Shown here piece after piece: positions 17,362-27,073 of a stretch of DNA of 45,238 bases; position 1 is the stretch's first letter; each line of letters begins with the position of its first letter. Below the pieces are notes generated by a model. That model saw nothing but the letters and a program-made list of their open reading frames with translations, made no database searches and was not told the origin of the DNA. The DNA comes from a virus, in the IMG/VR virus record IMGVR_UViG_3300037882_003008, positions 1 to 45,238 of that record; one strand, written 5' to 3'. Made by a program: the position numbers and the translations under genes.

Positions 17362-18243
17362 ATGGCTTTCTCGCTCTCGTTCGGCAAGAACAAAACCACC
17401 TCTAATGAGGTCAAGACAACCGACCAGACTCAGGTTCAGAACCAGAACCAGCTGACGGACCAGAACCAGACCGAGACATCCAACACGCTGACTAGCGGGG
17501 CCTCGAATACTACCGGCACCAACACCGGCGCGACTCAGCAGAGCGGCACCTCGCAGTCGTCCACCACCGGACAGCAGCAGCAGAGCGGGACTACCAGCCT
17601 GTTCTCTGGCTCGGTCATGGCTGCGCTTGAGGCTGCCGGTCTCGGGGCGTTGACTCGCACGGCTGGGATGGCGCCCGTCAACACGAGCGTTCTCGGTGGA
17701 TTCAATGCAGGGCAGTTTGTGTCTGATGCCGTGACTCAGGCGGCTGCCTCGGCGGGCCAAGCCCGTGACGTAGCGGAGGGCGGCATGGCTGACTCGCTTG
17801 GCGGAACTGCCCGAGGTAACACGATGGCCGCACTGCTGTCCCAGCAACTCGCGAGTCAGCAGAATGCTGCCGTCGCCGGTGCCCGCAACGAAGCTACCGC
17901 TACGGCCCAAGGCATACTGCGCGACAACTTGCAGACTCAGATGGCTGGGCAGGCCCAGGATCAGGGATTCATGGCCAACCTCATGAACCTGCTTCGCGGC
18001 GGCGTGCAGACTACGTCACAGACCGGCATCACATCCGAGCAGCAATCGCAGGCGACTCAGCAGGTTGGGCAGGAACAGTCCTCCCAGACCCAGACTCAGC
18101 AGCAACAGCAGCAGACGGCAGCGACCACCGCACTCGCGTCCATGATTCAGCAGCTGCTCAGCGGGACGACCGCGCTCACGGGCACTGAGTCCCTTGAAGG
18201 CACCACCAGCAAGAAGGGCGGCGGCTTCGGCCTGTCGCTTTAA
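17362..18243 (+). CDS. Gln/Thr-rich internal virion protein, 293 aa
   Basis: Low-complexity start (QTQVQNQNQLTDQNQTETSN) and end (QSQATQQVGQEQSSQTQTQQ), with a helical Ala/Gly core (AALEAAGLGALTRTAGM; AAASAGQARDVAEGGM). First of three genes that by order match the internal core or ejection proteins of podoviruses, which enter the host envelope with the DNA. AGGAG precedes ATG 17362. The ejection role is inference from order and composition. Confidence 0.65.
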   Translation: MAFSLSFGKNKTTSNEVKTTDQTQVQNQNQLTDQNQTETSNTLTSGASNTTGTNTGATQQSGTSQSSTTGQQQQSGTTSLFSGSVMAALEAAGLGALTRTAGMAPVNTSVLGGFNAGQFVSDAVTQAAASAGQARDVAEGGMADSLGGTARGNTMAALLSQQLASQQNAAVAGARNEATATAQGILRDNLQTQMAGQAQDQGFMANLMNLLRGGVQTTSQTGITSEQQSQATQQVGQEQSSQTQTQQQQQQTAATTALASMIQQLLSGTTALTGTESLEGTTSKKGGGFGLSL

Positions 18244-18254
18244 GGAGTCGACCG

Positions 18255-21200
18255 ATGCCACCCACCAATCCGACGATGCTTGGCGGCGTTGATCCGTTTG
18301 CGCATTTGACTCCACCTCCGCCGCCTCCGCGTCAGCAGCGCGTAGAGGCCGTAGGGGTTGAACCGACTGCAACACCTGCACCTACTCCGGCGCCGCATGC
18401 GAGTCGTTCTGGCGGCGCGCGGGGTGATCGAAACAACAACCCCGGCAATTTGGAGGATGGTGACTTCACCCGATCGCAGCCCGGTTATGTCGGCTCGGAC
18501 GGACGATTCGCTAGGTTTGATTCAGCTGCTGCGGGGGAGGCGGCGCAGACTCGACTACTCACTGTCGGGTCGCGATACAGGGGTCAATCCGTTGCAGGCA
18601 TCATCCGCGCCTACGCACCTCTTGGAGACAATGCACCGGCCTCGATGCGCAATTACATTGGATACGTGGCTGCATCTATCGGACTCGATCCTGACGTTCC
18701 AGTCCCTGATGAGAAGCGCGGGGCGCTGGCTGCCGCCATGCGTGAGTTCGAAAATGGGCGAACCAATCGAATCCAGTTCTCGCCGTATGCGGGCGAGTTG
18801 AGTGCCGGCAGTCAGGCACAGCCAGAGTCCGCCGGCGGTGAGTCGACCCCTTCGTTTATTTCCATCCCGGATACTACCCAAATCCAGGCGACTCCTGCAG
18901 AGTTAACTGCGATGAACACCCCGCGTGATGGCGTGGCAGACCCGTTCTCCGCCGCATTCTCAGGTTCACTTCGGACTGCGCTGGAGACGGAGCAGCAGCG
19001 ACTCGGCACTGCAGAGCGGGTGGTCGACCGCGTGGCTACCGAGTCAGCGCAGGTCCGCGGCAATCTCGTCGCGAATCTCCAGCAGACCGTGGGCGTCAAG
19101 CGCGAGATTAACCAGCAGGTTCTCGACGGCGTGACTCAGCTGCAGCGACTTGCGGCGCCAGCCCTTGAGCGGCAGGAAGCTATCGCGCGTCAACTCCGTC
19201 ACCTCAACGAGATGAATCCGCTTGAGCAGAGTCTCCGGTCTGTCTTTGATCCGAACTATAACCGGCAGGCACTACTCGGTGAAGCCCGCGCGCAGGAGCA
19301 AGAACTGGAGTTGCTCAACGGCGTGTTCGACGAGCGGTATCGGCAAGCGCAGATTCTGAGTCAGCTGGCAACCGCCGACTACGGAGATAACGAAGCCGTG
19401 GCAAACCTCATGCTGCAAAACGGCGGCGAGGATGTGCGACTCGCACTCCAGTCATTCAACTTGGCTGGCCAGAGTATCGACACGCTGCTGGGTAATTTGC
19501 AGGCAGACTCGGCGCTGACCACTGCACGTGCGCAGGCCCGTCAGGACGTCATGGCCGGGTTGACTCCGGGCCAGATCAACGCAGGCCTGGCGGCGGCTGA
19601 GTCCAGCCCAGCCGGAACGGCCACCATCAATGGGGTGCCGATTCGTCACGGTGAACTGCTTGAGGCGCAGGGGCAGGCACAGCAACAGGCACTGAATCTG
19701 GCTAACCTGCACAACGCTGTCGAGAGTGGTAACGCCGAACTCGTTGAGAAGAATAAGCAGGCCGTGCTTGAGTCGTCCACGGAAGCAGCGATCCAATCCG
19801 CTATCCGTAATGGCGGTATGATTGGCGGTTTCCAGTTTGACGTCACGCAACTGGCTGATCGACTCAGCCGCGTGCAAGCCTCGCGTGGTGTGATTGCCCA
19901 GCAGCAAGCGTTGGAGTCAGCACCGCAGGCGTTCATCCAACTCGGGCGGCAACTAGCTGGCATCAACCGAGCCGGTTTGGCGCGGGCGCAGGGATTGCTC
20001 GGCTCTATGCCACAAGAATTAGTGGACACGCAGTCGCAGATTCTCTCGGTCATGAATCGCATAAACGCCGGAATTGGGCCAGCGCGGGAATCGGGAACTC
20101 TGAACCAATACTTGGTCGGCGCGATGCCGGAGTATCAGGCTCTTGTGGAGCAGCACCGCAGTGCAGTGGAGGGGATGGTGACTCGCTGGGCCGGCGGCAA
20201 CGACGACTTGAAAGCCCTCGGCAGTGCCTGGATGGCCGGGCAGCCCATTGAACCCGGAGTGGCTATCCGCTCCATGATCCACTTTGCGCGGAATGGCAGG
20301 CCAGCCGGAACTACGTTCGACGGCGCCGGGGCGCAGTTGATGCGAATCGTGCAGGAGGAAGTCACGGCAGCCGCGCGTGGGTCAAATGCCGCAGGCTCCA
20401 TGTCCGACTTGATCAACTCCACTGGAACTTCAGCGGAGCGCGAGGCTGCATTGGTGAGTCGAATAGCCGCTCGCGTCCAAGGGCAGTATCAGGCCAGCTT
20501 AGGGAGCGAATTGGAGTCAGGCATACCGGACATTGCACGGTCGGCAGGACTTCCGTTCAGGCGAATCAGCAGCGCTGACTGGAGTGCAGCCATTACTGAT
20601 GGCGAGCGAACTGGACTCGAGGCCACCGCAGTCGAACTCGGAATGAGTGGAGACGACTTCGAGCGTATGCTGGCTGATGGCGAGTCAGGTCCTCTGTGGA
20701 CTGCCCGTAAGGACGGCTTGTCTGGGGCCGCCGCTAACTTCTCCTACTGGGAGTCGTCACTGTCTGCTGCCCAGATGCTGGGGGTATACAGGTATCTCGG
20801 CGCCAACCACGGCGACACAGGATTCACGCCGACTTACGAATTGTATCGCGTCGTGTCTAGCCCAGAGTTCGCGGCGGCTGGCCGTAGTCACGAGGTTGCT
20901 AGCGGGAATATGTCGCTGGGCGGATTCATTGCCCGGTCGGCTGGCGGAGGTAATTTCGCCCAGAATGTCCACTCGCAGCAGCAGATGTGGCAGCAAGCCT
21001 ATCAGGCGTATAACCGCGAGACGCAGCAAGCCCGTCAACGGCGAGTCACGTCACTCGTCAATGACCCAATTGCCCGCGCGCGTTACATCTTGGATTTCGC
21101 CGGCGGCCTGTCGGACGCGGAGGAGGCTGCCGTGTTGACTCACATACGTGGATTGGTTGGCATCGAGCAGCAAACGGTAGAGCAATTGCGTCGTGAACGT

Positions 21201-21398
21201 GGATCGAATATTTCGGGCGGCATTACTGACAGGATCGACCAGATGAATCGCACCGTAGATTCATTCATCCTAAGCGGCGGCAACACCGGCGACCCAGAAT
21301 TGGATCGGCTGCTGCGCAGAGTCAAACCTGTGTGGGAAACCTACGCAGGCCCAGCTACGCAAGCGGCCAACCGCGCCGCCGACAGAGGAGCACGTTAA
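18255..21398 (+). CDS. internal virion protein with murein-hydrolase-like domain
   Basis: 1047 residues, start after AAGGAG. Following a Pro-rich head, residues about 55-170 contain RNNNPGNLEDGD and then a G/F/A-rich block (GSDGRFARFDSAAAGEAAQT, SVAGIIRAYAP, NYIGYVAASIGLDPD). This pattern (NNPGN, then FDS..AG) is that of phage structural lytic-transglycosylase/endopeptidase-like domains that open the cell wall at infection. The remaining 850 residues are helical, Gln/Ala-rich, with several long predicted helices, as in podovirus core proteins. Ends TAATG, overlapping the next start. Confidence 0.78.
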   Translation: MPPTNPTMLGGVDPFAHLTPPPPPPRQQRVEAVGVEPTATPAPTPAPHASRSGGARGDRNNNPGNLEDGDFTRSQPGYVGSDGRFARFDSAAAGEAAQTRLLTVGSRYRGQSVAGIIRAYAPLGDNAPASMRNYIGYVAASIGLDPDVPVPDEKRGALAAAMREFENGRTNRIQFSPYAGELSAGSQAQPESAGGESTPSFISIPDTTQIQATPAELTAMNTPRDGVADPFSAAFSGSLRTALETEQQRLGTAERVVDRVATESAQVRGNLVANLQQTVGVKREINQQVLDGVTQLQRLAAPALERQEAIARQLRHLNEMNPLEQSLRSVFDPNYNRQALLGEARAQEQELELLNGVFDERYRQAQILSQLATADYGDNEAVANLMLQNGGEDVRLALQSFNLAGQSIDTLLGNLQADSALTTARAQARQDVMAGLTPGQINAGLAAAESSPAGTATINGVPIRHGELLEAQGQAQQQALNLANLHNAVESGNAELVEKNKQAVLESSTEAAIQSAIRNGGMIGGFQFDVTQLADRLSRVQASRGVIAQQQALESAPQAFIQLGRQLAGINRAGLARAQGLLGSMPQELVDTQSQILSVMNRINAGIGPARESGTLNQYLVGAMPEYQALVEQHRSAVEGMVTRWAGGNDDLKALGSAWMAGQPIEPGVAIRSMIHFARNGRPAGTTFDGAGAQLMRIVQEEVTAAARGSNAAGSMSDLINSTGTSAEREAALVSRIAARVQGQYQASLGSELESGIPDIARSAGLPFRRISSADWSAAITDGERTGLEATAVELGMSGDDFERMLADGESGPLWTARKDGLSGAAANFSYWESSLSAAQMLGVYRYLGANHGDTGFTPTYELYRVVSSPEFAAAGRSHEVASGNMSLGGFIARSAGGGNFAQNVHSQQQMWQQAYQAYNRETQQARQRRVTSLVNDPIARARYILDFAGGLSDAEEAAVLTHIRGLVGIEQQTVEQLRRERGSNISGGITDRIDQMNRTVDSFILSGGNTGDPELDRLLRRVKPVWETYAGPATQAANRAADRGAR

Positions 21399-24300
21399 TG
21401 CCCTACTTCCCTACGTCCGGCGTGGGCGCGAGTCCACTGCGCAACTACTCGGCCACCACCGAGCAGGTCACTTCCAGTGCGCAGAATGTTCTTGGCACGC
21501 GCCAGTTCGGTGCGGCTGAGTCGGCCGGGTATAGCTTGCTTGGCGGAATCTCCGACATAGTCGACATGGGCATCTCGTCCGTTGCGTCCATAATCCCTGG
21601 ATTCGCGCAGGAGCGGGGTGACTTCAATCGCTTCACTTCACGCACACTAGGTCTGCCCGGCATGAACCAATTCATGCGGCAGTATGAGACTGGATTCGAA
21701 GTCAGCAGCGGGATCGCGGCTGTCATTGGCAGTGAATTGATCGCTCGTCGATTCACAGCTCCAGCAGGGCTGGTCATGGGCGCACTCCGGCAGACGCCAT
21801 ACCTGCGTCGAATCGCGGTGCTCGACGAGCAATATACGGCTGCGCTCGCGGTCGTAACGGCTACGCGCCAGCAACTCACATCGCGCGGGTTGCTGGGTGC
21901 GCAGCAACTGAAGGCCGTCGCTCGAGTCGAAGGTGCTACGTTTGATTCTGCTACCGGCACCATGGTTGCCTCGACCCTAACACGGACTGGTCGCGGGGCC
22001 GATCTCCGTGCTCGTGTGCTTGGGGGGGCTGTGGGACTCAGACATGCACTGGTCACCGAAGCCGTGGCTGCCACCGTGGCCAATACGAACAGCTTCCTGT
22101 ATGACGACTCTATGAGTGCCAACATCATGCTAGGGGCCTTGGGTCTGGGCGCTGGCACGGCTATTGACTGGGTCGGCACAGGCTACGTCCTTCGTAAGAT
22201 GGCCAGTGAGGACTCTCTGACCCGCATCATGACCGGCGCTCTTGACCCTGGCGGCGGGCAGGCATCTCGACTCGAAAGCTTCCAGGCCGCGCTTGGGCGC
22301 GATAAGATCGACGAATCCATTGACTGGTTCGGCGGCGCCTTCAGTGACGAACACGCGGAGATCGGACTCGAACTCGCCGCTCTCCGCGCAGCGCCGCTGA
22401 CATCCACCGACAACCCGACCCAGCTTCAGAGTAGCCGCATGGCCTTGATGACTCCGCTGCTGGAAGAGCAGCGTCAAGCCGCGCAGAAACTGACCATCAA
22501 GGGCTTGCCGTCAGATCAGCGCACAGGATTCAGTATGGATGCACCCGGTTACGGGAATCACGTGGACAAGCTGACTCACGATGACCCGCTGGGCCTTTAC
22601 AGGCTGGAGGCTGTTGGCGGGGTGGCACCGGATCAAGACGGGCTGGCTCTACTCGAAGGGTTCACCCGCAGAGTCGAGGCCGATTCGACGCGCATCAGCG
22701 CGGCTATCGACGAAATGATTGAGAATGCCGCAGAGAAGGGCGGCAAGTTGACGCCCAAGCAGCAAGTCCGACTCGCAAGGCTGCAACTCAAGATGCGTCA
22801 ATTGGAGTCCCTGAAATCGTTCTCCTTGCATGGCGTGATTGACGGCGAGTTGGTGCCTCCCTCGGTTCTAGAAACTTACGGTCGATTCACCCCAGTCAAG
22901 GTCTACCCATCGAAGATCGACGCCGAGAAAACTTTCTGGGAGGTGTCGGCTGATTCAGTCCACGGCAAGGGTGTCTTGGTGGGCGACAACCTCGATATCG
23001 TGACTCCTGGAGGAAAAACACTGGACGAGATGGACTACTATGACGTCCTAGCCACGTATCGAATCATGAATACCGCAGTCGAAACACTGGCCCGCCGACC
23101 GGACCATGTGATAACGCTGCCCAAGAATCCGACCTGGACTCAGCTTGACATGGCCGAGCGTCTGCTCCAGAAAACTGACGGGCAGGCTAAGATAAACTTC
23201 CCTGCAGGCATGACTCGTGATAGCGCGCAGGTGGCGTCACTTGTCCAGAAGTCTGCTGTCCTCAAGAAGCTGGAGGCCGAGGCGGCGGCTGTGTCTGAGT
23301 CGGCCGGCCGCAGGACATTGACCGCACGGCAATCAACGCTGCTGCTCATCGACGACTTGATGCAAGGTCAGCGAGCAATTGCGCCCAAGAAATCTAGGGA
23401 CGAACTGATGACTGCGGTCAGCCGTGATTTGACTCCGGCGCAGAAGCAGGCTATAGCTTCGCTGGAGGGTCGCGCTCGCAGTGACTCAGATTTCTGGGAA
23501 ATGTATGACGCTAGCTTGGCTGATATACATGAGGTTATGCGCAATCGGCGAGTCGACCGGGCAGCCGAAATGCACAAGACTCGTGTAAGACTCAACCTGC
23601 CCAAGCTTACGGCTTACGAAGCCGGCTTGCTCGGCGACTCGGACACTTCACTTGAGTTCTTGTTGCGTGGAATCGCTGACCGTGACCCGGAGGCAATGCG
23701 GAAACTCTCGAAGGCAGAGATTGCGGAGGGCATTGCCGCGACTCGCCGGCTGGGGACTGCGGCGCCCGTAACGGCGCGTGACACTGAGTCCCTGTCAGGC
23801 TCCTCGTTCACTTTCATGCTGGACGACAAGGGCCGTGAGATGCGTCCGCTTGTTGCAGTCGCGCGCCCATTCAAGCAAGGCAGCTGGACTCAAGATGCGA
23901 TCACCGACCGGCTGGCCGACCGCAAGCTTAAGGCCATCTCAGTAGCCACGGGGCCGCAGGCCGACCAATTGACGCGCGAGCTTTTTACCGCCATGATGGA
24001 GTCGCCAGACTTCGCGCTGGCTTCAAGGCCGGATCAGCTGCTTGAGTCGCAGATTCAGGGGTCGATCATGGGGTCTGTTCCGCAGTCTTTCGTTGGTGCG
24101 CTGACGAAGGAGTTGAAGCCCTCGGAGCATAACTTCCGCGGCGCAATGCCGATTCTGGCTGCGGGCAGGTTGCGTGACTTGGCGGGGCGCATCACGCGTG
24201 CCCGTATGCAGTCCGTCATTGAGGGGGCATTCGGTGACTCGCTGAAGCTGCTCAAGAACCCGCGCAACGAACCGTCAAAGTTACTGCTGAATCAGTTCCA

Positions 24301-27073
24301 CGCTCACCGGGGTGGCTGGGATTTGGCTGAAGGGGTTGTGACTCGGGCAGAGACGGCTGGTAATAAGTCTGTCACGTCGGTTACCGTGACTCCACCCGGC
24401 GGCAAGGCAACTACCGCTGCCGTCAGCAGTGGTGACTCGGCCATGCGTCAACTCCACGCATTCCCGCTCGAAAAGACTCGCGAGAACGAGGCCCGCTGGG
24501 AGCGTATGTTTGGCGCGCCCATGCCTGAAGGTGCTACGCTGCGCGGAGTCGACGGACGCGAGATTGTCCTCGATGACATAGCGCTGGACCTGCAGAAACG
24601 ATTCAACGTCGCCACCAGCGAAATCCTCAAGATGCAGAACACCATCCTGGCTGCACGTGGCATGGGCACGATTCGCGATCAGCGTTGGTATGTCCCGCCG
24701 CCGGAAATCCAAGGACGCTACGTTGGCTGGATCATGGGGCCGGACAAGAAGCCTGTGGCCTCGGTAATAGCTGACACCGCCGAAGAGTTTGCTGCCAAGC
24801 GCGACTCCGAGATGCGCGCGCTACTTGAGAGCAAGGGCGGCGGGGGCGTCGGGTATGTGTTCCTGACTCGTGAAGAGATCACGGATTTCACCAGCATCTG
24901 GGATAAGGCTCTGATGGACATGGTGAGTCCAGGGACCACCGCCACGCTGCCCGGCAAACGCGCCACTGGAGGGCTGGGATCCGTGCAGACCCGGCTCAAC
25001 GCCTTCTCTGAGTCGCTGCAATCGCTCGAAACCAGAATCCTGAATCATGGCGACGACGTCGTCGAACTACTGTTCCGCGAGCAGATCAACTCGGCCCGGG
25101 CGCGGGCATCGGTAGCTAAGGGCGCCGAGTCACAAGGGGCCATCGGCCGGTTTGCGCCCAAGCACTTCCGCACCGTTCACGATTACTACGTCGAGGCGCT
25201 GCTCGGCATGTCTAAGTCGACTCATCCAGGCTCCATCACAGGCGGGGTCATGCGGAGCATCGAAGGCCGCCTTGACGCTGGCTTGGCGTGGGCGTCCGGC
25301 CCTGCGAATCGGGCATGGCGTGGCGTGACCGAGCGGCTGGCACGCAACGTCGATCGGTGGAGCAAGGAGGAGCGCGCCCGGCGCGACTTCGATTCGTTGG
25401 TCACACAGCTGGGCGAGCACATGCCGTTCAAATCATCAGTTGATCTGGCCGAGGCGCGGCAGTTCGGGACTACGCCGCTGACAATGGCGAAGTTGACGGG
25501 CGGAATCAACCGCATGACGGCGGCATTGACATTGCGAATCCTTGAAACGGCGCACCCTGTCATGAACTTGGCAGGTATCATCAACGCCGCTCCAGCCGTG
25601 ATTCGCCAGATGACTCCGGCTGCAGGAGAGGATGCCGCTGCATTCGCCGCCCGAGTCGGGCACCGCGCCATGATCTTCAACCTCAAAGATGGCAAGCAGA
25701 TGGCCGTCCCTGACATGACCAAGCTATTTGGGCGGGCACTGAAAAAGGCGTGGAGTCGTTCTAGTCACGCAGACTTTGACTTCATGATTAAGCGCGGCTA
25801 CATCACACAAGAAGTGGCCGAGTATAACAAGCAGTTCGGAATCATTGACGCCCCAGGTAAATATGAGGAGCGTTTCAGCAAGCTAATCGAGCTGTCCTCG
25901 ACTCTATCTGACAAGAGCGAGGATTTCAGTCGGAGCCTCGGCCACTTCATCGGACTTGAGGTCGCGGACATTACCGGAATCGTGGGTAAGGAGCGCCGCC
26001 ACGCGTTCGCTCACGACGTCGCCAACAAGATGATCGCCAACTACGACCCGCACAACAGAGCCGAGGTGTTCCAGGGCGCGTTCGGTTCCATGATCGGACT
26101 CTTCCAGTCATTCGCCCACAACTATTACAGTCGTATGTTCCGCTACGTCGAGACAGGCGATATGCGTTCGTTCATGATTCAAAACGCCACGCAGTCGGCG
26201 CTGTTCGGAGTCACCGGTTTGACCGGATTCGATCAAGTGAACTCGCTGGTTAATTGGGCCTCTGACGGCGAACGGAATCCGGCCACGGATATACACGGGG
26301 CGTTCCCGCCGCTCGTCGCCGACATACTGGCAAATGGAGTCTTGTCGCAAATCCCGCGTATGTTTGGTGGTGAAGCCGTCAACCTGTATGACAGAGGTGA
26401 CACATCCGTTCGAATCCCGGGTGTGGGCAGCACTACGCTGCCGGGACTCAGTGCCATCAGCAAGATTGGAGAAGGTATTGCTGATGGGGTGTCAGCGTTC
26501 TGGGCCGAGAACCCCGGACTCACGCAAACTCGCATGGCCGAAATCCTGTCGAACATGGTGGTGAATCGCCCGCTGGCTGGCATGATCGAGCAGGCTTTCG
26601 CCCACGGTAACGACGTGGATCGCTACGGCCAGATCGTGACCGAGACCAAGAGCGGACTCGAAACCTTCTATCGACTGGCAGGCGTCCGATCGCAGCGCCA
26701 GTCGATGGAGTTGGAGTCATATTACGCCGACAAGCGGGCGCAGGAGATTCAGGCTAGCCGTAAAGAGTCGCTGAGACTGCGCACACGCAGCGCAATGCGC
26801 GAAGATCGCGTTGACCTGCTACCTGAAATCTGGGAGGGCTACGTGGAAACCGGCGGCGACCCACGCTATTTCCGCTCGTGGATCAAGCGTAACTACGAGT
26901 CGGCAACCAGCACGGTGGCCACGCGTCGGCTGGACCAGCTGATGAACGACCCCGCTACGTTCAGCAACGCCATGCGTATGATGGATATGGGAGTGGGAGT
27001 CGAGGAGGACGAGACAATTGGGCAGCAGTCAGTTGACGAGGCAGCCCCGCCCCCATTGCTGGGCGAGTATTAA
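21398..27073 (+). CDS. giant internal/ejection protein, 1891 aa
   Basis: The largest gene here. ATG at 21398 overlaps the previous stop (TAATG); an open frame reaching back to 21332 has no own ribosome binding site. The N-terminal 300 residues hold several hydrophobic, glycine-rich segments (SGIAAVIGSEL; ANIMLGALGLGAGTAIDW); the middle is highly charged and helical (PKQQVRLARLQLKMRQL). Around residue 1370 there is an amphipathic region (GGINRMTAALTLRILETAHP, then MNLAGIINAAPAVI). The last 300 residues contain YYSRMFRYVETGDMRSF and a charged end. Size and position fit the largest ejection protein of podoviruses. I see no N4-type RNA polymerase motifs. No enzyme activity can be assigned. Confidence 0.75.
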   Translation: MPYFPTSGVGASPLRNYSATTEQVTSSAQNVLGTRQFGAAESAGYSLLGGISDIVDMGISSVASIIPGFAQERGDFNRFTSRTLGLPGMNQFMRQYETGFEVSSGIAAVIGSELIARRFTAPAGLVMGALRQTPYLRRIAVLDEQYTAALAVVTATRQQLTSRGLLGAQQLKAVARVEGATFDSATGTMVASTLTRTGRGADLRARVLGGAVGLRHALVTEAVAATVANTNSFLYDDSMSANIMLGALGLGAGTAIDWVGTGYVLRKMASEDSLTRIMTGALDPGGGQASRLESFQAALGRDKIDESIDWFGGAFSDEHAEIGLELAALRAAPLTSTDNPTQLQSSRMALMTPLLEEQRQAAQKLTIKGLPSDQRTGFSMDAPGYGNHVDKLTHDDPLGLYRLEAVGGVAPDQDGLALLEGFTRRVEADSTRISAAIDEMIENAAEKGGKLTPKQQVRLARLQLKMRQLESLKSFSLHGVIDGELVPPSVLETYGRFTPVKVYPSKIDAEKTFWEVSADSVHGKGVLVGDNLDIVTPGGKTLDEMDYYDVLATYRIMNTAVETLARRPDHVITLPKNPTWTQLDMAERLLQKTDGQAKINFPAGMTRDSAQVASLVQKSAVLKKLEAEAAAVSESAGRRTLTARQSTLLLIDDLMQGQRAIAPKKSRDELMTAVSRDLTPAQKQAIASLEGRARSDSDFWEMYDASLADIHEVMRNRRVDRAAEMHKTRVRLNLPKLTAYEAGLLGDSDTSLEFLLRGIADRDPEAMRKLSKAEIAEGIAATRRLGTAAPVTARDTESLSGSSFTFMLDDKGREMRPLVAVARPFKQGSWTQDAITDRLADRKLKAISVATGPQADQLTRELFTAMMESPDFALASRPDQLLESQIQGSIMGSVPQSFVGALTKELKPSEHNFRGAMPILAAGRLRDLAGRITRARMQSVIEGAFGDSLKLLKNPRNEPSKLLLNQFHAHRGGWDLAEGVVTRAETAGNKSVTSVTVTPPGGKATTAAVSSGDSAMRQLHAFPLEKTRENEARWERMFGAPMPEGATLRGVDGREIVLDDIALDLQKRFNVATSEILKMQNTILAARGMGTIRDQRWYVPPPEIQGRYVGWIMGPDKKPVASVIADTAEEFAAKRDSEMRALLESKGGGGVGYVFLTREEITDFTSIWDKALMDMVSPGTTATLPGKRATGGLGSVQTRLNAFSESLQSLETRILNHGDDVVELLFREQINSARARASVAKGAESQGAIGRFAPKHFRTVHDYYVEALLGMSKSTHPGSITGGVMRSIEGRLDAGLAWASGPANRAWRGVTERLARNVDRWSKEERARRDFDSLVTQLGEHMPFKSSVDLAEARQFGTTPLTMAKLTGGINRMTAALTLRILETAHPVMNLAGIINAAPAVIRQMTPAAGEDAAAFAARVGHRAMIFNLKDGKQMAVPDMTKLFGRALKKAWSRSSHADFDFMIKRGYITQEVAEYNKQFGIIDAPGKYEERFSKLIELSSTLSDKSEDFSRSLGHFIGLEVADITGIVGKERRHAFAHDVANKMIANYDPHNRAEVFQGAFGSMIGLFQSFAHNYYSRMFRYVETGDMRSFMIQNATQSALFGVTGLTGFDQVNSLVNWASDGERNPATDIHGAFPPLVADILANGVLSQIPRMFGGEAVNLYDRGDTSVRIPGVGSTTLPGLSAISKIGEGIADGVSAFWAENPGLTQTRMAEILSNMVVNRPLAGMIEQAFAHGNDVDRYGQIVTETKSGLETFYRLAGVRSQRQSMELESYYADKRAQEIQASRKESLRLRTRSAMREDRVDLLPEIWEGYVETGGDPRYFRSWIKRNYESATSTVATRRLDQLMNDPATFSNAMRMMDMGVGVEEDETIGQQSVDEAAPPPLLGEY

